The notes under the pieces were generated by a model. It ran no database searches. It was not told the origin of the DNA and was given only the letters and a program-made list of their open reading frames with translations. 64,000 nt of DNA. Source: Pseudomonas fluorescens. Its GTDB lineage: Bacteria > Pseudomonadota > Gammaproteobacteria > Pseudomonadales > Pseudomonadaceae. The stretch lies in contig NZ_JAGGOF010000016.1 in NCBI RefSeq assembly GCF_018614775.1, positions 30,571 through 94,570 on the forward strand, written 5' to 3'. The position numbers and the translations under genes were made by a program. Numbering within the stretch: the first letter of the stretch is position 1; each line of letters starts with the position of its first letter. Below are positions 1-8,479 of this stretch, piece by piece.

Positions 1-89
1 TGTCATCCTCAATCTTTCACGGCGCCGCAATGGAGTCTAGAGTACGATTGCCCGCAGGAGTTCAGGAAGAACTCGACGCCAGGTCCCTT

Positions 90-146
90 GAGCCTCAAAA
101 AACCGAACAGGGCTTGAGGCGCGTCCACCATTAACGCACGCATTCG
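90..146. repeat. Left copy of an imperfect direct repeat flanking the peptidase gene
   Basis: This stretch resembles 1800-1853 in the same orientation: both start GAGCCTCAAAA and both contain ACCATTAA followed by GC(A/C) and GCAT at nearly the same spacing. Read on the minus strand, both copies encode a similar peptide end (RALMVDAPQALFGF here, HALMVQAPQALFKF in the right copy), so they are probably 3' ends of paralogous small genes. The reading frame upstream of this copy is broken, so it is likely a gene remnant. The rest of 1-388 shows nothing else I can identify apart from the ribosome-binding site of the next gene. Confidence 0.4.
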
Positions 147-388
147 CGGCGTCGGACACTGCAAGGCGCCAGTTTCCGGCGCTTGACGGCGGAAAACCTT
201 CTACTATTCTCAGAATCAGCCCGATTCGAGCTCCCTAAGGGCCTAAATGACGACAATGAGCGAGCAGTTGAGAGCAGCAAGTGCGCTACTGCTGTGGGAC
301 CAGAAGTCGGGCTGAAGCTGAACATACCCAGCCTTGGTTGTAGTTTTCACAACAGCACTTCTCAGGATAGCTCCATGGAGAGTGCGTG

Positions 389-1741
389 ATGAACAAAACC
401 TATAATTTGCTTGTAAAGTTCACCCCAAACAGTATTTCCAATGTAATAAATGGAAAGATATTCTTCAATGAATCAGGAAAAACATCAGAAGAGGCGAGCT
501 TTTTATCCCATCTGGAATATCGCCATGTCATTGCGGATCTGGCAGCGACGGGCACAATAAAAAACGAAGAAAACAGTATTGATTTTTCCCAATACAAGGG
601 ACTCGTTTATATCAAAGACGCCCCCTGCATGTCATTTGAAGAGTTGCAGCGCCTCGCCACAGCGTTGAGGGATACGGACATCGTTGAATATGTCGAGATC
701 GAGCCAGTCGAGCCTGAGCTTGATCCAGCCGGGCCTGCTCCGACGCCGTCAGGCGAACGCAGGTCGGCAGGGCCCACGAGTACAACTCCGAACTTTGTTG
801 ATCGCCAGGATTATCTCCAAGGTGATTTGGGATCAGATGTCGTTGGTATTGATGCCATGAATGCTTGGCGATTATTTGAGGCTACAGGGCAAGGAATTAG
901 ATGTGCAGATATCGAAAACGGTCATTTCGCTTACGATCATGAAGATCTGGAAGGCGCTAATTTCATAGAGCTCGTTCCGATGTCCGGTGAGAATACTAAT
1001 GACCACGGCACTGCAGTTGCCGGTGTCGTCTTTGCCAGAAACAATGGGTTTGGCATGCTCGGCGTTGCCCATGAGATTGATGTATTTTATGGGATTTCCC
1101 AAGGCCCTCTTGGTCGTGTTGGCGGTATTGCTGAGGGATTGAGACATTTAAGAGCCGGAGACGTGTTTATATATGAAATGCAAACTGGCGGCCGTGAGGG
1201 CCGATTGGTACCCGCTGATTTTGATAGAGGTGTTTGGGACATAACAAAACAGGCCACAGATGCTGGAATCATTGTTATCGCCGCCGCCGGTAATGGCAAT
1301 GAAGATCTGGACCATCCGTTTTATGAGGAATATAGAAACCGTGGGGACAATGGAAGCATTCTCGTCGGCGCTGGAACACGGAGAGGCCGTAATCGCTTCA
1401 CTTTTTCTACCTTTGGCAGCCCGATACATTTACAGGGGTGGGGTGATGGCTCTGTAGCCACTTGCGGCGTTGGTGATCTTTTTAATGAGGGGCCTACGAA
1501 GACTTATACCTCACTTTTTGCAGCAACCTCTGCGGCCACGGCAGTTGTAGGTGCAGCCATCATTGCGGTGCAGTCATGGTTTAAAAGGACTGGCACGGTA
1601 ATAACCCCAAGACACATGAGAGAGCTATTGATTCGGACGGGGACACCTCAAGGAACAGGGGGGCATATCGGTCCACTTCCCAATATCGTGAATGCCATTG
1701 CTTCACAGTCTGCGGTCGAACGGCCGACGCCGGTGATCTGA
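389..1741 (+). CDS. S8 (subtilisin-like) serine peptidase, no signal peptide seen
   Basis: A 450-residue protein with the subtilase catalytic triad in order: Asp174 (CADIENG), His206 (NDHGTAVAG) and Ser381 (AATSAAT), plus the oxyanion Asn in AAAGNGN. The Ser motif departs from the usual GTSxAxP: the Gly is Ala and the Pro is missing. About 140 residues precede the catalytic domain, including a Pro-rich linker near residues 110-130, which could be a propeptide or a partner-binding region. No N-terminal signal peptide is evident, so the enzyme may act in the cytoplasm. The start is ATG 389, with GGAG at 377-380; a GTG three bases earlier is less likely. The gene is clearly more AT-rich than its neighbours and uses codons such as TTA and ATA, which suggests horizontal transfer. 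No ATPase or inhibitor partner gene is adjacent. The substrate is unknown. Confidence 0.8.
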   Translation: MNKTYNLLVKFTPNSISNVINGKIFFNESGKTSEEASFLSHLEYRHVIADLAATGTIKNEENSIDFSQYKGLVYIKDAPCMSFEELQRLATALRDTDIVEYVEIEPVEPELDPAGPAPTPSGERRSAGPTSTTPNFVDRQDYLQGDLGSDVVGIDAMNAWRLFEATGQGIRCADIENGHFAYDHEDLEGANFIELVPMSGENTNDHGTAVAGVVFARNNGFGMLGVAHEIDVFYGISQGPLGRVGGIAEGLRHLRAGDVFIYEMQTGGREGRLVPADFDRGVWDITKQATDAGIIVIAAAGNGNEDLDHPFYEEYRNRGDNGSILVGAGTRRGRNRFTFSTFGSPIHLQGWGDGSVATCGVGDLFNEGPTKTYTSLFAATSAATAVVGAAIIAVQSWFKRTGTVITPRHMRELLIRTGTPQGTGGHIGPLPNIVNAIASQSAVERPTPVI

Positions 1742-1799
1742 AGACGGCAGCCAGCTCGATCCCCTGGCGGTGGTGACCACGGCATCCCTACACTCCTGC

Positions 1800-1853
1800 G
1801 AGCCTCAAAACTTGAAGAGTGCCTGGGGTGCCTGGACCATTAATGCATGCATC
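1800..1853. repeat. Right copy of the imperfect direct repeat flanking the peptidase gene
   Basis: This is the partner of 90-146. Together the two copies bracket the S8 peptidase gene about 1.7 kb apart. On the minus strand it covers the last codons of the small open frame at 1805-1990. Confidence 0.4.
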
Positions 1854-1990
1854 AACGACGCCGAACATTCCAACGAGGCGCGGGCGAATTCAAGGTTCCG
1901 CGGGGCGGTTGCGCCCAATCGATAGATACCGGATCCCTTCATCCACACCTGCCCGCCCTGCCCCAGCGCCATCAACCCCGGCAAGTCCAT
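1805..1990 (-). CDS. Possible small hypothetical protein
   Basis: A 61-residue minus-strand frame beginning MDLPGLMALG and ending PQALFKF. I do not recognise it. Its only support is that its last 15 or so residues resemble a peptide encoded left of the peptidase (90-146), which suggests the frame was once selected for coding. The open frame continues upstream to 2206 but there overlaps the amidase promoter and start, so a start near 1990 is more plausible. It could be a decayed gene. The stretch 1742-2120 otherwise holds only the promoter region of the amidase. Confidence 0.25.
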   Translation of the reverse strand: MDLPGLMALGQGGQVWMKGSGIYRLGATAPRNLEFARASLECSASLMHALMVQAPQALFKF

Positions 1991-2121
1991 CAGGTTGGCA
2001 TGCTCCGCTGACGGATGGTGCTCGCTCAGCCCCCTTGTGTCATCACGGCTCAATAGACCCAATGAACGCCACGTAGTAGAGTGCGTAAAAACCGATAAAT
2101 ATCCATTTCTAGGAGACTGAA

Positions 2122-2184
2122 GTGACCCGAAGCCAAGTGGACTTGACCGGCATCGTTCCGACAGTTGGAGCGGCAACCGCATGA
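2122..2184 (+). CDS. Possible 20-residue leader peptide translationally coupled to the amidase
   Basis: A GTG codon at 2122 follows a strong Shine-Dalgarno sequence (AGGAG, 2111-2115) by six bases. It opens a 20-codon frame whose TGA overlaps the amidase ATG as ATGA. This spacing and overlap are typical of translational coupling. The peptide (MTRSQVDLTG...) has no recognisable function or attenuator-like codon bias. An alternative is that it is the original N-terminus of the amidase separated by a one-base shift. Confidence 0.35.
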   Translation: MTRSQVDLTGIVPTVGAATA

Positions 2185-3893
2185 TCGACATCACCGAAGT
2201 CTCCATCGCCCAATTGCGCGCCGCGCTCGAATCCGGTCAGACGACAGCGGTCGAGCTGGTTGAGGCGTATCTCGCCCGCATCGATGCCTACGACGGTCCG
2301 GACACGCTCACGGCCCTCAACGCCGTCGTGGTGCGCAACCCTGATGCACTCGAGGAAGCGCGGGCGTCCGATGCGCGTCGGGCCAGCGGCCAGTTGCTTG
2401 GCCCGCTCGACGGTATTCCCTATACGGCCAAGGACAGTTATCTGGTCAAGGGGCTTACCGCCGCGTCCGGGAGCCCGGCGTTCAAGGATCTGGTTGCGTA
2501 TCGCGATGCGTTCACCATTGAACGCCTGCGTGCCGCCGGCGCCATCTGCCTGGGCAAGACCAATATGCCGCCCATGGCGAACGGTGGCATGCAGCGTGGG
2601 GTGTATGGCCGGGCCGAGAGCCCGTACAACGCCGACTACCTGACCGCGCCTTTTGCTTCGGGCTCCTCGAACGGCGCCGGGACCGCAACGGCGGCCAGCT
2701 TCGCGGCCTTCGGCCTCGCCGAGGAAACCTGGTCGAGCGGACGCGGCCCGGCGTCGAACAACGGTTTGTGTGCCTACACGCCTTCGCGGGGCGTGATCTC
2801 GGTGCGGGGCAACTGGCCGCTGACACCGACCATGGACGTGGTCGTACCCTACGCCCGGACCATGGCCGACCTGCTCGAAGTGCTGGACGTGGTGGTGGCG
2901 AACGACCCCGACACCCGCGGCGACCTGTGGCGCCTGCAACCCTGGGTGCCGATTCCGAGTGTCGACGCGGTTCGTCCCGCCTCGTATCCGAGCCTTGCCA
3001 GCACCCCGGGTGCGCTCGCCGGGAAGCGGTTCGGCGTGCCGCGCATGTACATCAACGCCGACCCTGAAGCGGGCACGGCAGAAGCGCCGGGCATCGGTGG
3101 CCCGACAGGACAGCGTATCCACACCCGCGCCTCGGTGATCGACCTCTGGGAAGCCGCGCGCAAAGCGCTCGAAGCCAATGGCGCCGAGGTGGTCGAAGTG
3201 GATTTCCCGTTGGTGTCCAACTGCGAGGGCGATCGCCCTGGCGCGCCCACCGTATTTACCCGGGGCCTGGTATCCAAGGCGTTCCTGCACCACGAACTGT
3301 GGGACTTGTCGGCCTGGGCATTCGATGACTTCCTGCGGGCCAACGGCGATCCGAAACTCAATCGCCTGGTCGACGTCGACGGGCCGAAGATTTTCCCTCA
3401 CGATCCCGGCACCCTGCCCAACCGGGAGGATGATCTCGCCGCCGGCATGGAGGAGTACGTGAAAATGGCCGAGCGCGGCATTACGCCTTGGGACCAGATC
3501 CCGACCCTGCCCGACGGACTGCGTGGCCTCGAAGAAACCCGCCGGATCGACCTCGAAGAGTGGATGGAGCGGCTGGGCCTGGACGCGGTGATCTTCCCCA
3601 CCGTCGCCGACGTTGGGCCCGCGGATGCGGATATCAATCCGGCATCTGCCGATATCGCCTGGAGCAATGGGGTCTGGGTCGCCAACGGCAACCTCGCCAT
3701 TCGCCACCTGGGCGTGCCTACCGTCACCGTGCCGATGGGCGTCATGGCGGACATTGGCATGCCGGTCGGACTGACGTTTGCCGGCCGGGCCTATGACGAT
3801 TCGAAGCTGTTGCAGTGGGCGTCGGCGTTTGAATCGATTGAGTCCAAGCGCTTGATTCCCCCGCGCACTCCGCCGTTGTCGACGGGTAACTGA
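2181..3893 (+). CDS. Amidase-signature family hydrolase
   Basis: A 570-residue member of the amidase signature family (Ser-cisSer-Lys triad), which hydrolyses amide or carbamoyl bonds. The N-terminal region has the family layout: repeated ARASDARRASGQLLGPLDGIP, then the catalytic Lys in TAKDSY (about residue 83), then GKTNMP and a Gly/Ser-rich signature (SGSSNGAGTATA) near residues 158-169. The expected DTGGSIR nucleophile loop reads ETWSSGRGPAS, so the candidate nucleophile Ser is present but its surroundings diverge from well-studied amidases. The substrate cannot be named. The start ATG has GGAG ten bases upstream and overlaps a short leader frame. The porin gene downstream lies beyond a REP cluster and is probably transcribed separately. 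Confidence 0.85.
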   Translation: MIDITEVSIAQLRAALESGQTTAVELVEAYLARIDAYDGPDTLTALNAVVVRNPDALEEARASDARRASGQLLGPLDGIPYTAKDSYLVKGLTAASGSPAFKDLVAYRDAFTIERLRAAGAICLGKTNMPPMANGGMQRGVYGRAESPYNADYLTAPFASGSSNGAGTATAASFAAFGLAEETWSSGRGPASNNGLCAYTPSRGVISVRGNWPLTPTMDVVVPYARTMADLLEVLDVVVANDPDTRGDLWRLQPWVPIPSVDAVRPASYPSLASTPGALAGKRFGVPRMYINADPEAGTAEAPGIGGPTGQRIHTRASVIDLWEAARKALEANGAEVVEVDFPLVSNCEGDRPGAPTVFTRGLVSKAFLHHELWDLSAWAFDDFLRANGDPKLNRLVDVDGPKIFPHDPGTLPNREDDLAAGMEEYVKMAERGITPWDQIPTLPDGLRGLEETRRIDLEEWMERLGLDAVIFPTVADVGPADADINPASADIAWSNGVWVANGNLAIRHLGVPTVTVPMGVMADIGMPVGLTFAGRAYDDSKLLQWASAFESIESKRLIPPRTPPLSTGN

Positions 3894-3898
3894 CCATT

Positions 3899-4075
3899 TG
3901 GGAGCGAGCCTGCTCGCGATGACGGCGGCACATTCAACAGAGACGCAAGCAGACCCACCGCCATCGCGAGCAGGCTCGCTCCCACAATGGACTTCGGGTG
4001 TTCCCGGCACCTGCGAACGACGGAAAACCCTGTGGGAGCGAGCCTGCTCGCGATGACCCTGGCACATTTAATAGA
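3899..4075. repeat. REP/BIME cluster, three REP copies
   Basis: Three copies of the Pseudomonas REP core lie at 3899-3920 (forward), 3963-3986 (inverted) and 4031-4054 (forward). The forward copies are followed by the same spacer of about 35 bases (GGCACATT...GCAAGCAGACCCACC). This is a classic BIME and fills the amidase-porin intergenic region (3894-4215). Confidence 0.9.
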
Positions 4076-4215
4076 GATGCAAGCAGACCCACCCCAGTCC
4101 TAATTAACAACGTTTAACTCGCCCACCCACCTCCCGCCACCAAGAATGAACCCCCCGGTCCAGAGCTGTTTCCCCTGCGCGAAGCGGCAGACCGATTTCA
4201 CGCGGGACGTCACCC

Positions 4216-5544
4216 ATGTCGCTTGCATCAAAAAACCTCACCGTGCTCCAACCGCTCTGGCTTCTGGCCTTGCTGACCGGCAGCGCCGCAGCAGAACCAG
4301 GCCAGGACCAGGCTGGCTTTCTCGACGGGGCACAGCTTGACGTGCTCAGCCGCAATTTCTACCTCAACAGCGACTATCGCTCGCCAAACCCATCGGGCAA
4401 AAGCTACAAGCAGGAATGGGCCCAGGGGTTCATTGCCTCTTTCGAGTCCGGCTTCACGCCCGGCACGATCGGCGTAGGCCTCGACGCCCACGGCTTCCTC
4501 GGCTTGAAGCTGGACGGCGGCAAAGGCCACTCGGGGACGGGATTATTGCCGCTGGATGATGACGGCCGCAGTGAAGACCAGTATTCCAGCGCGGGCGGCG
4601 CCTTGAAATTCAACACGTCACGGACCACCCTGGCCGTCGGTGAAATGACCGTGGAAACCCCGGTGTTCGACACCGCCGACAAACGCCTGCAACCGGAATA
4701 CGCCAGCGGCGTGCTGCTGCGCAGTCGTGAACTTGAAGGCGTCGACTTGCGGGCGGGCCATTTCAGCGCGTTCAAGAATCAGGACGCCTCCACCGCCAAG
4801 GGTGATTTTTCCGGTTACGGCGCCACCACCCGCCACGGCACGATCGACTTCATAGGGGCCGACCTGCTCAGCGGACAGCCCCTCGGCGGCGCGCTCTACG
4901 CCTCCGAACTGAGTGACACCTGGCGCCAGTACTACGCCAATCTGCACATCCCCCTTGGCAAGCTGTTTCTCGATGGCAACCTGTATCACACCACTGATTA
5001 TGGCAGGGCCGCCGCCGGTGATATCGATACCACGGCCTATAGCCTTTCCGGCAAGTATCGACTCAACGCCCAGGCCTTCACCCTGGCCTACCAGAAAATC
5101 AACGGCGACACGCCATTCGATTTCGTCGGCGGCGACTCGATCTACTTGGCCAACTCGATCAAATATGCCGATTTCAATGGCCCGGGCGAGCGCTCCTGGC
5201 AAGCGCGCTATGACCTCGACCTGGGCACACTGGGCATTCCCGGCCTGAGTTTCATGGCGCGCTACGTGACAGGACGCGGCATAGACGGCAGTCACGCCCC
5301 ACAAGGCGGTGCCTATAATCCGTTCGATCCGGACGCTGGAACCTACCGGCCACAACAAGGCGACGGCGGGCGCCATTGGGAACGCGACCTGGATGTGCAC
5401 TACGTCGTACAGACAGGCCCGGCCAAGGATCTGTCGTTGCAACTGTCCCACGTCACCCACCGTGCCAACAGCGCTCAGGCTGGGGATGACATCGACAGGT
5501 TGTACATCGTCGTCCAGTACCCGCTCAAGCTGGGACCGTTCTGA
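4216..5544 (+). CDS. OprD-family outer-membrane porin
   Basis: A 442-residue protein with a signal peptide ending near GSAAA/EPGQ. OprD-family features follow: a Phe/Leu-rich FLDGAQLDVLSRNFYLN strand early in the mature protein, QEWAQGFIASFESGFTPG, GVGLDAHGFLGLKLD and a C-terminal VVQYPLKLGPF ending in Phe, the signal for BAM assembly. OprD porins are 18-stranded channels for basic amino acids or small carboxylates; the ligand cannot be deduced here. A REP cluster lies immediately upstream, so it probably has its own promoter. The gene converges with the DUF488 gene 11 bases downstream. Confidence 0.9.
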   Translation: MSLASKNLTVLQPLWLLALLTGSAAAEPGQDQAGFLDGAQLDVLSRNFYLNSDYRSPNPSGKSYKQEWAQGFIASFESGFTPGTIGVGLDAHGFLGLKLDGGKGHSGTGLLPLDDDGRSEDQYSSAGGALKFNTSRTTLAVGEMTVETPVFDTADKRLQPEYASGVLLRSRELEGVDLRAGHFSAFKNQDASTAKGDFSGYGATTRHGTIDFIGADLLSGQPLGGALYASELSDTWRQYYANLHIPLGKLFLDGNLYHTTDYGRAAAGDIDTTAYSLSGKYRLNAQAFTLAYQKINGDTPFDFVGGDSIYLANSIKYADFNGPGERSWQARYDLDLGTLGIPGLSFMARYVTGRGIDGSHAPQGGAYNPFDPDAGTYRPQQGDGGRHWERDLDVHYVVQTGPAKDLSLQLSHVTHRANSAQAGDDIDRLYIVVQYPLKLGPF

Positions 5545-5555
5545 CCCGGGCAGCC

Positions 5556-6092
5556 TCAGGTTCCGGCCGGGTAAGTCAATTGAGTCCCGCTCACCTTCGC
5601 GGCGGGATTCATGACGGCCTTGTTCGACTTTTCCCTGTCCATGATATGGATGACTTCAATGCCACGCAGCAGCAGGTAATCCGTGACGATCCGCCGATGA
5701 CAGCGCCACCAGACAGCTTCCGCGCACATGATCGCGCAGCATTGGCTTTTGCTCAGTTCCATGAGGCGGATCAGGCCTGTTTCGAACGCGTCCGAGAGCG
5801 CGTAATCGGCATAATTGTGAAAGCTTCGATTGTCCCAGAACCCATTGACGTCCTCAGGGACGGTCCTGGACTTCTTGCGCAAACCACCCAACTGTTCGAT
5901 CTGCTCGTGCCGGATACCCACCTGAGCCAACTGTCCTGGAAAGGTATCCAGGTTGTATTGCGGGTTGGTGCGTGAGCGTGGAACGGTCCTTACGTCGACC
6001 ACAGTCTCGACGCCAAAGCCTTTCACAATGTCGACGAATTCGTCGAAGGTCCGGGTGGAGTGTCCGATCGTATAAACACGTGAGCTTTCCAT
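5556..6092 (-). CDS. DUF488 family protein
   Basis: A 178-residue protein with the DUF488 N-terminal signature YTIGHSTRTFDEFV, then VVDVRTVPRSR, and a Cys/Trp-rich CAEAVWWRCHRRIV motif near residues 120-133. This arrangement is diagnostic of DUF488 proteins, which are widespread in bacteria and have no agreed biochemical role. It sits downstream of, and on the same strand as, the flavin/iron-sulfur reductase gene with about 135 bases between. Confidence 0.85.
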   Translation of the reverse strand: MESSRVYTIGHSTRTFDEFVDIVKGFGVETVVDVRTVPRSRTNPQYNLDTFPGQLAQVGIRHEQIEQLGGLRKKSRTVPEDVNGFWDNRSFHNYADYALSDAFETGLIRLMELSKSQCCAIMCAEAVWWRCHRRIVTDYLLLRGIEVIHIMDREKSNKAVMNPAAKVSGTQLTYPAGT

Positions 6093-6227
6093 AAATGAAG
6101 ATCCAATGCGGGACTGGGTGTTCGCATTAGGTCACCCGCTGCGCTATTGGTTCTTGAAAGGTCTACGCCCCTTTGGCGAGAGGGCTTGCTCCCGCTGGGC
6201 TGCCCAGCAGCCCTTTTGCATCACTCA

Positions 6228-8282
6228 TCAAATCTCCAGCACCAGCGTTTCACTGCCCTCGGCCGGCACCGCGCAACAGATCAGTACCTCACCCTCGCCG
6301 ACCGGCTCGGCGGGCTGTGTCAGGTAGTGCACCTGCCCCCGACTCAAACGGGTTTTACAGGTGCCACAGGAACCGCCGCGGCAGCTGAATTCAGGATTCA
6401 GGCCGCGAGCCTCGGCCAGTTCGAGCAGGGTTCCACTGCCAGGCTCCCAGCGTGCTTCCTTGGCCGACTCGGCGAACAATATCTTCACCGGTTCGGTCGC
6501 CGCCGGCACTTGCTGCGCCGCAGGGACGCTGACCTCGACGTCCCGCACCGGCGTCGACGGCCCGAAGGTTTCCGCATGGATGCGGTCGTCGGGGATGCGC
6601 AGGCCGCGCAGGCCGTCATACAGCGCCTGGGTAAAGCTGCCCGGGCCGCACAGGTAATAGTCATAGTCATTCAACGGCAGCAAGTGTTTGAGCAGCTCGA
6701 CATCGATCCGGCCCGGCAGGTCGTAATCTTCGTCGCTATCGACGCCAACGGACGGCTGGCTGACCATGCGCAAGACTTGCACCTTGTCACCGCCATGGGC
6801 CACCAGCTCATCGATTTCCTCGCGAAATGCCAAGTCGGCCACTGTACGCGCGCTTTGCACCAGCCAGACAGGGCGCATGCGGTTTATGCGTTTGCCTTGG
6901 TAAACCACCTCGCGCAACATCGACAGCAGGGGCGTAATCCCCACCCCTGCTGCGAGGAGGACCAAGGGCCGGCGCTCGGTCGCCTCCACGGTGAAATGCC
7001 CCTGGGGCGCGCGTGCTTCAATCTCGTGGGCGATCCGGATTTGCTCGTGCAGGTGCGAAGACACCAAACCACTGCGCTTGACGCTGATGCGCAGGAAATC
7101 ATCCGATGGCGCGCTGGACACGCTGTAGGTCCGGATCGACGGCGTCGCCTGCCCTTCGAGCAGCACTCGCACCGGCAGGTGCTGTCCTGCTTCGAACCGG
7201 GGCAAGCCGGCGCCATCCGTTGCGTGCAGATAAAACGAACGGATGTCAGGGCTCTCATCCACCACCCTGGTGACCTGCAACGGCCGCCAGCGAGTGCGCA
7301 ACGCCTCGGCCTGCAAGCGCTCGGCGGTTTGTTCCCAACTGCCCGTCATCAGGGAATTGGGCGAATCACCCTCGTCCTGTTCCTTCCAGCGCAGCGGGAT
7401 CGCCGCCTGGCGGTAAACAATGCGCTGCGGCGAAAAACGCAACAAGCGCTCAGCGCCCTGGAACGCGGCAATCTCGGGATCGTCCAGCACCACTTGCGCC
7501 GTACCGCTCATCTGCAACAGATCGCCGCTCTGGAAATCAACGAATACCAGCCCGGCACGAGGATTGAGCAGGACATTGCCCAGGGTGTTGAAGAACAGGT
7601 TGCCGGAAAAATCCGGAATGGTCAGCGTACCGTCTTCATCCATGCGCACAAAGCCCGGCTTGCCGCCGCGGTGGGACGCGTCCACCTGCCGCTCGCCGTC
7701 ACGCTCCACGTAGCTGGCGATGTAAAACGAATCGGCCGCCGTCACCAGGCGCCGTACCAACGGGTCGGCCACCACCAACTGACGAGGTGCGAAGGTTTGC
7801 TCCTCGACAACGTCGTACTGACGCAGATTGATGTAGCGAGGGCAGTTGCCATAGGCCTGGCGAACCGAAATTTCCAGTCCCTGTCCGAGCCGGCGACGCA
7901 CGATGCCGTTCATGCGATTACGTCGACGGGTGTGCAACTCGATGCCGAGCATGCCGATGGCGTCGCCCTCGCCCATGCCTTCCTGGGCCGGGTCGCCGGG
8001 CTGCGGCTCGACGTTGATGTGCAAGGTCTGCGGATCGGGCGAATTCATGAAGCCCGGTTGCCCGGTGCGCAGGGTCGCCCACACATCACCTTGGCGGTCC
8101 ACGGCCCCCAGTACCACGAACGGCAGTTGGGCGTAGAACGCCCGATGCTGGTCCGGCATCCACGTGCGCGCCAGTTGCCGCTGGCCGACACCGGCCATCA
8201 TCTCGACCGCGCCGACGGAGCGCTGCAAGGTCAGTTCCCCTTCATGCCAGGGCGAGGATTGCGCTTTCGAGGCTTCGTCCAT
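6228..8282 (-). CDS. PNPOx-like / ferredoxin reductase / 2Fe-2S ferredoxin fusion
   Basis: A 684-residue cytoplasmic fusion. Residues 1-320 resemble the FMN-binding split-barrel (pyridoxamine-phosphate oxidase-like) fold, with FFNTLGNVLLNPRAGLVF. Residues 340-580 are a ferredoxin-NADP reductase module: the RTYSVSS FAD-binding motif, the LLAAGVGITPLLSM NAD(P)-binding motif and YLCGPGSF. Residues 600-684 are a plant-type 2Fe-2S domain with CRGGSCGTC and the fourth Cys in LICCAVP. The likely role is electron transfer from NAD(P)H to an acceptor on the N-terminal flavin domain. The physiological substrate is unknown. The neighbours do not clarify it. Confidence 0.85.
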   Translation of the reverse strand: MDEASKAQSSPWHEGELTLQRSVGAVEMMAGVGQRQLARTWMPDQHRAFYAQLPFVVLGAVDRQGDVWATLRTGQPGFMNSPDPQTLHINVEPQPGDPAQEGMGEGDAIGMLGIELHTRRRNRMNGIVRRRLGQGLEISVRQAYGNCPRYINLRQYDVVEEQTFAPRQLVVADPLVRRLVTAADSFYIASYVERDGERQVDASHRGGKPGFVRMDEDGTLTIPDFSGNLFFNTLGNVLLNPRAGLVFVDFQSGDLLQMSGTAQVVLDDPEIAAFQGAERLLRFSPQRIVYRQAAIPLRWKEQDEGDSPNSLMTGSWEQTAERLQAEALRTRWRPLQVTRVVDESPDIRSFYLHATDGAGLPRFEAGQHLPVRVLLEGQATPSIRTYSVSSAPSDDFLRISVKRSGLVSSHLHEQIRIAHEIEARAPQGHFTVEATERRPLVLLAAGVGITPLLSMLREVVYQGKRINRMRPVWLVQSARTVADLAFREEIDELVAHGGDKVQVLRMVSQPSVGVDSDEDYDLPGRIDVELLKHLLPLNDYDYYLCGPGSFTQALYDGLRGLRIPDDRIHAETFGPSTPVRDVEVSVPAAQQVPAATEPVKILFAESAKEARWEPGSGTLLELAEARGLNPEFSCRGGSCGTCKTRLSRGQVHYLTQPAEPVGEGEVLICCAVPAEGSETLVLEI

Positions 8283-8479
8283 CGGTCACTCCTCGCGCCG
8301 GCAGCCATGAAGTCCGTCGGTACGCTACGGTCAGGGATTGTCCGTCACACCGGCGTGCGGCGGTGTGCCTGTAAGTGGAGTGAGTTTCTTCCCAAAACGA
8401 CCGCGCAGGAATACCTGCGGATTGCAATCCACCGTTTCATAAAATGGAACAGTGGTTGCAATCGAGGATTCGATCTAAT

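Noticed and set aside
2109..4067. Long minus-strand open frame over the amidase
   Set aside because: It is the antisense shadow of a high-GC gene; its translation is Arg/Gly/His-rich without any domain, and it runs through the REP cluster.
3899..4075. REP cluster as a CRISPR array
   Set aside because: Only three units in alternating orientation with repeated spacers; the core is the standard Pseudomonas REP palindrome.
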